Positions 1 to 6,109 of a stretch of 6,908 nucleotides of DNA are shown one piece after another (the stretch's first letter is position 1; each line of letters begins with the position of its first letter). Made by a program: the position numbers and the translations under genes. Where the stretch lies: contig JAAFHD010000194.1 in assembly GCA_013298245.1 (NCBI GenBank), forward strand, positions 1-6,908, in the 5' to 3' direction. This DNA is from Alphaproteobacteria bacterium. Lineage in GTDB: Bacteria > Pseudomonadota > Alphaproteobacteria > Acetobacterales > Acetobacteraceae. The notes beneath the pieces were generated by a model that did no database searches, was not told the origin of the DNA, and saw nothing but the letters and a program-made list of their open reading frames with translations.

Positions 1-2
1 TC

Positions 3-1466
3 CTGATCGGCGCATCGGATCTGGATGTGTCGAACACGACCGACAACAACGGCGGCGCCTTCGTTGTCTATGGCCAGGCCTCCACCACCACGGCGCTGCG
101 GCTGGACGGCAGTGCGGCCAACAACACAATGACCGGTGGCGGCTTCAACGACACGCTGCGCGGCTTCGCCGGCGATGACGTGCTGCAAGGCGGCGTGGGC
201 AATGACAGCCTGCTGGGCGCGCAGGGCAATGACACGCTGCTGGGTGGTGCGGGTGCGGACACGATGAATGGCGGCTTCGGCGATGATGTGATGGTCATCG
301 ATGACATCGCCGATACGCTGGTCGAGGCCGGTGGCGAGGGCACCGACACGGCCTATGTCTACATCAACGACGTGGCCTTGGCGGCCAATATCGAAGTGGG
401 CCGCCTGGAAGCCGGCACCGCCACGCGGCTGACCGGCAATGGTGCTGACAACACCTTCATCGCCAATGCGCTGGCCAGCGCGATCAACGGCCTGGGCGGG
501 CATGACGTATTCTATGGCCAGGCCGGCGCGGACACGCTGGATGGCGGCGCGGGCGACGACATCTTCTACACCGGCGGCGGCGCCGACAGCGTGATCGGCG
601 GCACCGGCAATGACCAGGCGGTGATCTATCACGCGGGGCTGGTGTTCAGTGAAACCGCCGGCCAGGGCACTGACACGGCGTGGGTCGGCGTGTCCGGCTG
701 GACCATCGGCGCGGAGGTCGAGATCGCCCGCCTGTTCGGCACCGCTATCAGCATCACCGGCAACAACCAGGTCAATCAGATCGTCGCGAATGTGGCGGGC
801 AGCGTGATCGATGCGCGCGGCGGCGCGGATGAGATCTACGGCCAGGCCGGCGCCGATACCGTGGATGGCGGCGCGGGCGATGATGTCTTCTATGGCGGCG
901 GAGGCAATGACGCCTTCACCGGCGGCACTGGCAATGACCAGTTCGTCGTCTATGGCGCGGGTGCTGAATTCATCGAATTGTCGGGCGGCGGCACCGATAC
1001 CGCATGGGTCGCGGTGGATGGTTTCGTCGTGCCGGAATTCGTGGAAATCGGGCGCCTGGCAGTCAGTGCCACGGTGCTGCATGGCGGTGCGGGCGCGCAG
1101 AACCTGGTCGCGAATTCCACGCTTGGCTCCGCGCTTTCAGGTGGCGCTGGCGATGATGTGCTGTGGGGTGCGGCGGGCAATGACACGCTGGCTGGCGGGA
1201 TGGGCGATGACACCATCTACACCGGCGGTGGTGCTGATGTGTTGGTCTATGCGGCGGCGAATTTGGGCACCGACCAGGTCGGCGGGTTTTCCGGCCAGTG
1301 GGGAGAGGGCGACCGCATCGATCTGCGCGGCAGCGGCGTGACAAGCCTGGCGCAGGTGACGATGGTGCAGGGTGGCGGCAATACCGGGCTGTTGTTCGCA
1401 GGCACGACAGTGCTGCTGCATGGCGTGACGCATGCGCTGGTCGCGGGGGATTTCATCTTCGCGTGA
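3..1466 (+). CDS. RTX calcium-binding secreted protein, 3' part (5' end outside window)
   Basis: The reading frame is open from base 3 with no upstream stop, so the gene is 5'-truncated; a GTG at 27 is in frame but is probably internal. Residues below count from that GTG. The first visible residues (LIGASDLD, then GGAFVVYGQAS) read like the end of an FG-GAP (integrin-alpha type) repeat, so a propeller may lie upstream. Glycine/aspartate-rich RTX nonapeptides (GGxGxDxLx; for example GGAGDD, GGVGND, GGMGDD) lie at about 37-91, 157-197, 265-305 and 371-404. Between them are linkers of about 65 residues, each containing a GTDTA motif and a VEIxRL-like strand. In the family such repeats bind Ca2+ and fold into beta-rolls outside the cell. 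The C-terminus (GDRIDLRG, later GTTVLLHGV, ending DFIFA) matches the usual uncleaved type I secretion signal. No catalytic domain is visible, so the activity is unknown. Adhesin, surface-layer or enzyme roles would depend on the missing N-terminus. Confidence 0.9.
   Translation: MIGASDLDVSNTTDNNGGAFVVYGQASTTTALRLDGSAANNTMTGGGFNDTLRGFAGDDVLQGGVGNDSLLGAQGNDTLLGGAGADTMNGGFGDDVMVIDDIADTLVEAGGEGTDTAYVYINDVALAANIEVGRLEAGTATRLTGNGADNTFIANALASAINGLGGHDVFYGQAGADTLDGGAGDDIFYTGGGADSVIGGTGNDQAVIYHAGLVFSETAGQGTDTAWVGVSGWTIGAEVEIARLFGTAISITGNNQVNQIVANVAGSVIDARGGADEIYGQAGADTVDGGAGDDVFYGGGGNDAFTGGTGNDQFVVYGAGAEFIELSGGGTDTAWVAVDGFVVPEFVEIGRLAVSATVLHGGAGAQNLVANSTLGSALSGGAGDDVLWGAAGNDTLAGGMGDDTIYTGGGADVLVYAAANLGTDQVGGFSGQWGEGDRIDLRGSGVTSLAQVTMVQGGGNTGLLFAGTTVLLHGVTHALVAGDFIFA
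174..1230 (+). repeat. In-frame tandem modules of about 108-109 codons in the RTX gene
   Basis: The RTX block plus linker recurs at nearly constant spacing. Equivalent aromatic or polar positions fall at residues 54, 163, 271 and 380 (counted from the GTG at 27), giving periods of 109, 108 and 109 codons. At DNA level the stretch starting at 516 (ggccaggccggcgcgga) is almost repeated starting at 840, exactly 324 bp later. The two differ mostly at third codon positions. This points to duplication of whole modules and purifying selection on the protein, rather than a recent DNA duplication. Confidence 0.75.
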
Positions 1467-1528
1467 GGGTCATGCGGCTGGGTGCGGCGTATCCCGGCGC
1501 CAAAACAAGTGCTTGCTTGCAGTGCCAT

Positions 1529-1559
1529 GCTGCACCGCACGGCTGTGACGCAGTGCAGC
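1529..1559. repeat. 7-bp inverted repeat between the RTX and CBS genes
   Basis: GCTGCAC at 1529-1535 is perfectly complementary to GTGCAGC at 1553-1559, with a 17-base loop that contains a small CAC/GTG mini-stem (1538-1540 with 1545-1547). It lies 63 bases after the RTX stop. No T-run follows it, so it is not a canonical intrinsic terminator. It could be a transcript-end structure, an operator or chance. A 9-bp direct repeat, GTGCTTGCT, flanks it at 1509-1517 and 1568-1576. Confidence 0.35.
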
Positions 1560-1616
1560 GTAAGGTTGTGCTTGCTGTCCGCGCCTCGCATTACCCACAA
1601 TCCATGCTTTCCGGAT

Positions 1617-1623
1617 GGGAGGG
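1617..1623 (+). promoter_or_regulatory. Shine-Dalgarno sequence of the CBS gene
   Basis: GGGAGGG ends four bases before the ATG at 1628. It decides the start in favour of 1628 over the in-frame ATG at 1604, which has no comparable purine run upstream. Only weak sigma70-like hexamers are visible upstream (TTGCTG at 1572 and CACAAT at 1596, 18 bases apart), so no promoter is called. Confidence 0.7.
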
Positions 1624-1627
1624 CAGC

Positions 1628-2065
1628 ATGTTCATCGAAGCGATCCTGAAACAGAAAGGCCGCCAGGTCGTCGCGGTCGCACCCAATGACATCGTGGCGT
1701 CCATCGCGCGCACCTTGGCGCAACATCGCATCGGCGCGGTGCTGGTGATCGAGCGCGATGGCACCGTCTCCGGCATTGTCAGTGAGCGCGATATCGTCCG
1801 CGCGCTTGCAGGTGGCGGAGAGGCCACGTTGCGCATGACCGCGGGCCAGTTGATGACGCGCGTGCTCTACACACTGACGCCGCAGAACGACGTGCAGGAA
1901 GGCCTGCGCCTGATGACCGACCGGCGCGTGCGGCATTTGCCCGTGCTGGAAAAGGACGGGCGGCTCGCGGGCATGGTCTCGATCGGTGACCTGGTGAAAT
2001 ACCGCATCGCGGAGGCCGAGCTGGAGGCCGAGGAACTCAAGGCCTACGTGGCGACAGCGGGCTGA
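1628..2065 (+). CDS. Stand-alone two-CBS-domain protein, putative nucleotide sensor
   Basis: This is a 145-residue soluble protein made almost entirely of a tandem CBS pair (Bateman module). CBS1 covers about residues 10-62 and contains G49-I-V-S-E-R-D55. CBS2 covers about 76-128 and contains G115-M-V-S-I-G-D121. Both match the G-h-h-S/T-x-x-D pattern that contacts the ribose of bound adenine nucleotides in this family. A short acidic helix rich in Glu and Ala follows (residues 128-141). No signal peptide or membrane segment is seen, so the location is cytoplasmic. Proteins of this size and shape usually bind AMP, ATP or NAD(H) and act on a partner, but the ligand and partner here cannot be read from sequence. 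The start at 1628 is chosen for its strong Shine-Dalgarno. The last 29 bp overlap a convergent small gene on the other strand. Confidence 0.9.
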   Translation: MFIEAILKQKGRQVVAVAPNDIVASIARTLAQHRIGAVLVIERDGTVSGIVSERDIVRALAGGGEATLRMTAGQLMTRVLYTLTPQNDVQEGLRLMTDRRVRHLPVLEKDGRLAGMVSIGDLVKYRIAEAELEAEELKAYVATAG

Positions 2066-2249
2066 GCGGCGCCAGATCATCCGCTGAGGGATCGGCCAGC
2101 GTGATGCGCCCCTGGCCGGTCGGTTCCACCACGCGCGGCATGGGCAGTGCATCCGCGCGTTCCATCGTGCCGCCGCCGGGGCCTTGGCGCAGCACGGCGG
2201 GTTCGCCGCAGGCGACCAACATCAGGCAGGGCAGGATCAGCGCGCGCAT
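2037..2249 (-). CDS. Small predicted lipoprotein (70 aa)
   Basis: Starting from the ATG whose first base is 2249, the protein begins MRALILPCLMLVACGEP. This is a short basic n-region, a hydrophobic core and a textbook lipobox (LVAC), so signal peptidase II would cleave before Cys14. The mature part would be about 57 residues, rich in Pro, Gly and Ala (for example LPMPRVVEPTGQ and LAPLSPLSPRRP), with no recognisable fold. Gly15-Glu16 after the Cys contains no Asp at +2, so outer-membrane sorting would be expected under enterobacterial rules. The stop lies inside the 3' end of the CBS gene. There is no clear Shine-Dalgarno. A weak TATGCT hexamer (minus strand, 2261-2256) sits six bases before the ATG, which would give a near-leaderless transcript. 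I do not recognise the family. The lipobox is the main support, and a chance open frame is the alternative. Confidence 0.5.
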   Translation of the reverse strand: MRALILPCLMLVACGEPAVLRQGPGGGTMERADALPMPRVVEPTGQGRITLADPSADDLAPLSPLSPRRP

Positions 2250-2351
2250 GGCCGGAGCATAGCGCGACTGATTGTCGCATGGCAGGCGGTTTCTTGCGCC
2301 CTGGCCCCACGGCCCCTTGCGCGACCGCGACCGGGGTTGCGACAGTGGCGC
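2250..2351. promoter_or_regulatory. Divergent intergenic region with a split inverted repeat
   Basis: These 102 bases separate the small lipoprotein gene (leftward) from the outer-membrane efflux gene (rightward), so promoters for both should lie here if both genes are real. TGTCGCA at 2273-2279 and TGCGACA at 2338-2344 are perfect inverted copies about 58 bases apart, one near each gene start. They could be paired operator half-sites or chance in GC-rich DNA. On the minus strand a weak sigma70-like pair is possible: CTGCCA at 2285-2280 and TATGCT at 2261-2256, 18 bases apart with four of six matches each. No convincing rightward promoter is seen. Confidence 0.3.
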
Positions 2352-3839
2352 ATGGGATGGCCGACACGCATGCTGATGTTGGGGGCGTTGTGTGCGCCTG
2401 CCTTCGCGCATGCCCAGGCGCCCGTCGCATCACCGCCGCGCCCGCCGGCGATGCAGCCGGCGCAACCACCGCCCGGCAGCGTGCCGATGTCGCTGGCCGA
2501 AGTGGTGTTCATTGGCCTGCGCGACAACCGCGCGATCCGCAGCGAATTTCTCCAACGCATCTCCGACCGCTTCGCGCTGCGGGTGGCCGAACGTGCCTTC
2601 GTGCCGCGGCTGGATGTGATCGCTTCGACCAACCGCGCGCGGGTGGCGGGTGTGACCGCGAATGCGGTGAACATCGGCCCCGTGGTGAGCTGGGATGCGC
2701 CGACGGGCGCGCGCTTCACGCTGGGTTGGGTGAACACGCAAACCAATGTGCGCGGCCAGGCGCCGCAGAGTTTTTCGCAGCTGTCCTTTCAGGTGATCCA
2801 ACCCCTGCTGGCCGGTGGTGGCACCGGCTTCGGCATGGCGCCCATCCGCATTGCGCGGATCAGCGAAAGCAACGCGCAGCTGCGCCTGAAGGGCAGCGTG
2901 ATCGACCAGATCACTGCCATCATCGGTGCCTATCGCAACCTGGTGCAGACGCAGGAACAGCTGCGCATCGCCGAAGCTAGCCTGCGCCGGTCGCGCGAAT
3001 TGCTGGAGGTGAACCGCGCGCTGATCGCCGCGGGGCGCATCGCGCAGATTGAATTGATCCAGTCCGAGGCGTCGATCGCGCAGCAGGAATTGGCGCTGAC
3101 CGGCGCACAGAATGCGAATGAAGGCGCGCGCCTGGCATTGCTGGTTTTGCTGGCGGTGGACCCCAGCAGCCGCGTGTGGGCGAGTGAACGGCCAAGCGCG
3201 GAATCGGTGCGCGTCGAACTGCCGCGCGCGCTGGAGACGGCGTACAACAACCAGCCCGGCTATCTGCAATCCTTGCTGGCGGTGGAGATCAACCGCATCC
3301 AGCTGGATGTCGCGCGCAACCAGCGGCTTTGGGAAGTGAACCTGGTGGCCGGCGCGGGGCCGCAGGCGGGCGGGTTGAACCGCGAATTGCTGGATACGAT
3401 TGGCGCGCTGGGCCGTGTGCGCTCGGACTTCAACATCGGCTTGCAGGTCAACATCCCGATCGGCCAGCTGCGCCGCGAACAGGGCGAAGTGAACGCGAAC
3501 GTAGCACTGCGGCAAACCGAACTGGCCGCCGAACAGGCGCGCGACCGCGTGCGCCAGCAGGTTGAAGACGCGGTGCGAAATTTGGAAGCGCAGCGCCGCC
3601 AGGCGGAACTGGCGCGGCGTTCGCGCGAATTGGTGGCGCAGCAGTTGCAGGCCGAATTGGCGCGCCTGCAGGCGGGGCGTTCATCGAACTTCCAGGTGGT
3701 GTCGTTCCAATCGCAATTGCAGGCCGCCGAGAGCGCTGAACTTTCCGCCGTCATCGGCTATGTGAATGCGCTGACGACACTGGACCAGGTGCTTGGAACC
3801 ACATTGGAAACATGGCGGATCACCCTGAACCCGCCCTGA
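2352..3839 (+). CDS. TolC-type outer-membrane efflux protein (OEP family)
   Basis: This 495-residue protein is predicted to form the trimeric outer-membrane exit duct of a tripartite exporter. Residues 1-21 form a Sec signal peptide (MGWPTRMLMLGALCAPAFAHA, cleaved before QA). A proline-rich linker follows at about 24-44. Two OEP repeats come next. The first has the family hallmark QPLLAGGG at 150 and long amphipathic helices with RSRELLEVNRALIAAGRI. The second has LQVNIPI at about 364, a long Gln/Arg/Glu-rich coiled coil, LQAGRSS at 439 and the closing YVNALTTLDQVLGTTLE. This is close to the usual family length. The start is not certain: no strong Shine-Dalgarno precedes 2352, and an in-frame TTG at 2337 or ATG at 2370 would also leave a workable signal peptide. 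The gene overlaps the downstream adaptor gene by 28 bp, which fits an obligate pair. The cognate inner-membrane pump is not in the window. Confidence 0.9.
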   Translation: MGWPTRMLMLGALCAPAFAHAQAPVASPPRPPAMQPAQPPPGSVPMSLAEVVFIGLRDNRAIRSEFLQRISDRFALRVAERAFVPRLDVIASTNRARVAGVTANAVNIGPVVSWDAPTGARFTLGWVNTQTNVRGQAPQSFSQLSFQVIQPLLAGGGTGFGMAPIRIARISESNAQLRLKGSVIDQITAIIGAYRNLVQTQEQLRIAEASLRRSRELLEVNRALIAAGRIAQIELIQSEASIAQQELALTGAQNANEGARLALLVLLAVDPSSRVWASERPSAESVRVELPRALETAYNNQPGYLQSLLAVEINRIQLDVARNQRLWEVNLVAGAGPQAGGLNRELLDTIGALGRVRSDFNIGLQVNIPIGQLRREQGEVNANVALRQTELAAEQARDRVRQQVEDAVRNLEAQRRQAELARRSRELVAQQLQAELARLQAGRSSNFQVVSFQSQLQAAESAELSAVIGYVNALTTLDQVLGTTLETWRITLNPP

Positions 3840-5623
3840 CACCCGCGCGCATCACCGCGCTGGAAGCCGCGCTGCGCGATGCGGAGCAGCGCGCGGGCGT
3901 GGACATGTCCGGCGTGCTGGACAGCTTGTCGGATGGCGTTGTGATCATCTCGCCCGATGGGCGCATTCGCGCGCTGAACGCGGCGGGGCGCGCAATTCTG
4001 GGCGCGGGCGCGGGCGCTGGCGAGACCATGCGCGAAATCCTGCCCGATGATGGCGGCGGCGATGACTTCCTGGACCGCGTGTTGGCACCCATCACCGGTG
4101 AGGACCACGCCGATGAACGCGTGGCGTTTGCGCGCGATGGCGTGGCCAAGCGCCTGGCCGTGCGCAGCCGCGCCTGGCGCCTGGAACATGGCCCCGAAGC
4201 GGGGCGCATGCTGCTGACCGCAAGCTTCACCGATGTGACGGAACTGGACCGCCTGGCGGATGCGGAACACGCGCTGAACCGCCGCCTGTCGGACCAGAAC
4301 ACGCAGTTGCAAACGGCGTATCGCGAATTGGAAACCGCCGCCGAACAGCTGCGGACCAATGCAAAGCGGCTGCAGTTTTTGCGGCTGGGTGCGACGGTGC
4401 TGGTGTTTACGATTTTCGTGGGCGCGGGCGCCTATTCCTGGCTGTCCACGCAGGATGATTTCTTCACACGCGCGGCACCGGTTGGCGGCAGCGATTCCAT
4501 CACCGTGCAGACGCGCCCGATCACCGCGCGCATCGCGGTGGTGGGCGCGCTGGACGCGGGTGCCACAGTCAGCGTGGTGGGGCCTTTCGATGGGTTGGTG
4601 CGCGAACGGCTGTTCCGCTACGGCGGGTCGGTTGCGCGCGGCGAGCCGCTGTTGCGGATGGACATCGCGGAGGTGGAAGTGCGGCAGCGCGAGGCACGCT
4701 CCGCGCTGATCCGCGCGCGCCAACGCGTGGATGAATTGCGCGGCTGGGAGACCGGTTTCGAAGCCGCGCGCGCCCGCCGCCAACTGGCCGCGGCCGAGAT
4801 GGAAGCGGCCGATCTGCGCACCCGCGTGGGCAACAGCGCGTCTCTTCTCGCGCGCGGCATCATCCCCGCCGAGGAACACCGCAACCTGCTGCAACAGCAA
4901 CGCACCCAGGTCTTGCAGATGCAGGCCGCAAGGCAGGATCTGGACAGCACATTGGCGCGCGGCGATCGCGAACAGCTGCGCATCGCGGAACTGGAACTGG
5001 CGAATGCGGAAGTGCGCGTCTCAGACCTGGAACGCGACCTGAACAATGCGACGGTGAATGCACCCGTCTCAGGTGTGGTGCTGATGCCCGCGCAGCCGCA
5101 GGGCGGCCAACGCCCCGAGACGGTCGAGGTGGGTTCACGCGTGCAGCGCGGGCAATCCATGTTCACCATCGGCGATCTGGAAAGCTTCCAGGTGCGCGCG
5201 CAGGTCGATGAGATCGATATCGGCCGCGTGCGCGTGGGCCAGCCGGTCACCGTCACGGGCGATGCCTTCGCGGAATTCACCCTGCGCGGGGAGGTCACGT
5301 CGGTCGCAGCCCAAGCCAGCCAGGAACAGGGCCGCAGCGGGCTGCCCAGCTTTGGCGTGACGGTGCATATCCGCGGCGTAACAGCCGAACAGCGCACGCG
5401 CCTGGCCGTCGGCATGAGCGCCAACCTGGCCATCATCACCTATGACAATCCGGCCGCCGTGGTGCTGCCGCCAGATGCCATCCGCGACATGGGCGAACAA
5501 CGCATCGTGCGCGTGCGCGCCGGCGGTCAGGTGCGCGAAGTGCCGGTGACCATCGGTGTCACCACACCAGAAGGTGTTGAGGTGCGCGGCGCGATCAACG
5601 CGGGTGATGTGGTGCTGCGATAA
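3812..5623 (+). CDS. PAS-domain-containing periplasmic adaptor (HlyD/MacA-like membrane fusion protein)
   Basis: This 603-residue protein has an unusual order of domains. A short helix (about 10-28) leads into a PAS-like domain at about 32-145: LDSLSDGVVIISPDGRI, then LNAAG, closing with SFTDVTEL as PAS cores do before a signalling helix. A heptad-like coiled coil follows at about 146-188. One membrane helix lies at about 190-211 (LGATVLVFTIFVGAGAYSWL), with LR/KR on its cytoplasmic side. The rest is a periplasmic adaptor: a first lipoyl half at about 250-285 (VVGPFDGLVRERL), an alpha-hairpin at about 286-410, a second lipoyl half (NAPVSGVV, about 416-423), a beta-barrel from about 455, and a membrane-proximal domain at about 545-603. 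The last domain is typical of MacA/RND adaptors and absent from HlyD. The start overlaps the efflux gene by 28 bp in another frame, with GGAA at 3806-3809 as a weak Shine-Dalgarno. The PAS ligand is unknown. Confidence 0.88.
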   Translation: MADHPEPALTPARITALEAALRDAEQRAGVDMSGVLDSLSDGVVIISPDGRIRALNAAGRAILGAGAGAGETMREILPDDGGGDDFLDRVLAPITGEDHADERVAFARDGVAKRLAVRSRAWRLEHGPEAGRMLLTASFTDVTELDRLADAEHALNRRLSDQNTQLQTAYRELETAAEQLRTNAKRLQFLRLGATVLVFTIFVGAGAYSWLSTQDDFFTRAAPVGGSDSITVQTRPITARIAVVGALDAGATVSVVGPFDGLVRERLFRYGGSVARGEPLLRMDIAEVEVRQREARSALIRARQRVDELRGWETGFEAARARRQLAAAEMEAADLRTRVGNSASLLARGIIPAEEHRNLLQQQRTQVLQMQAARQDLDSTLARGDREQLRIAELELANAEVRVSDLERDLNNATVNAPVSGVVLMPAQPQGGQRPETVEVGSRVQRGQSMFTIGDLESFQVRAQVDEIDIGRVRVGQPVTVTGDAFAEFTLRGEVTSVAAQASQEQGRSGLPSFGVTVHIRGVTAEQRTRLAVGMSANLAIITYDNPAAVVLPPDAIRDMGEQRIVRVRAGGQVREVPVTIGVTTPEGVEVRGAINAGDVVLR

Positions 5624-5668
5624 AATTGTGTTTCCTGGCCACAGCTTCCTGCGCCAGTCTGCGCGCGT

Positions 5669-5673
5669 GGAGG
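5669..5673 (+). promoter_or_regulatory. Shine-Dalgarno sequence of the small exported protein
   Basis: GGAGG lies five bases before the ATG at 5679. It selects that start over several in-frame upstream codons from 5556 on, which would add about 41 residues and bury the signal peptide inside the protein. Confidence 0.75.
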
Positions 5674-5678
5674 CAACC

Positions 5679-6086
5679 ATGGCGGCATCATCAACAGGCT
5701 TGAGGCACCGGTGGCGGGCGCTGCTGTTCGGCCTGCTGGCCGGCCCCGCGATGGCGCAGGATGTGCGCGACATCACCACCTTCAACTGCATCGCACCCCA
5801 CACGCCGTTGCTGCGCGCAGAGCGCTTCATCATCGATGCGCGCGCGGATGCCTGGGCCGCGGCCGTCGAACTCACCAATCCTGGCGCGCGGCGCATCACC
5901 GCGACGCTCAGCCTCGACATCGCGGGCACGCAGCACTTCACGCTGCACGCAATCGCCGCTGGTGAAACGCGGCGCCTGGACGCCGGCGCCATTCCCCGCG
6001 CGCGCTGGTTCTCGCCCGCAGCACCGGCGCCTGACATGCTGGCAGCGGCCATCGTCATCTCCTGCGGGCCTGCCGAATTGCGTTGA
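5679..6086 (+). CDS. Small exported protein of unknown function (135 aa)
   Basis: I do not recognise the family. Residues 1-26 form a clear Sec signal peptide: basic LRHRWR, hydrophobic ALLFGLLAGP, then AMA before Gln27. The mature part is about 109 residues and should be periplasmic or secreted. Its middle alternates hydrophobic and polar residues (WAAAVELTNPGARRITATL, then HFTLHAIAAGETRRL), which suggests a small beta-sandwich with the NPG and AGET turns common in such folds. The only two mature cysteines, Cys37 near the start and Cys129 near the end, could form a disulfide tying the termini together. The gene follows the adaptor gene by 55 bases with no terminator-like hairpin between them, so it may be co-transcribed and could be an accessory subunit of the exporter. 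That role is a guess from position. Confidence 0.75.
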   Translation: MAASSTGLRHRWRALLFGLLAGPAMAQDVRDITTFNCIAPHTPLLRAERFIIDARADAWAAAVELTNPGARRITATLSLDIAGTQHFTLHAIAAGETRRLDAGAIPRARWFSPAAPAPDMLAAAIVISCGPAELR

Positions 6087-6109
6087 CGCCGCGCGCCGCC
6101 GCTTGCCAC

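Noticed and set aside
3..1466. RTX protein as proven cargo of the efflux and adaptor pair
   Set aside because: The genes are about 0.9 kb apart, with the CBS gene and an opposite-strand gene between them. The adaptor has a MacA/RND-like C-terminus rather than the HlyD type, and no ABC pump is visible. It remains only a possibility.
1247..2152. Open frame of 301 codons on the minus strand across the RTX end and CBS gene
   Set aside because: It is antisense to two convincing genes, and its translation has no domain or export signal.
2184..2351. Extension of the efflux gene to an upstream TTG at 2184
   Set aside because: The extra 56 residues look non-coding and would place the signal peptide internally; 2352 gives a normal secreted protein.
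2147..2980. Alternative + strand frame of 277 codons over the efflux gene start
   Set aside because: It is Arg/Ala/His-rich and motif-free, and it competes with the efflux frame, which has a signal peptide and OEP hallmarks.
2430..3515. Open frame of 361 codons on the minus strand across the efflux gene
   Set aside because: It is antisense to a clear OEP protein, is rich in Arg, His and Gln, and has no recognisable domain. Such frames arise from GC-rich third codon positions.
3758..4900. Open frame of 380 codons on the minus strand across the adaptor gene
   Set aside because: It is antisense to a well-supported PAS-adaptor protein, low in complexity and without motifs.
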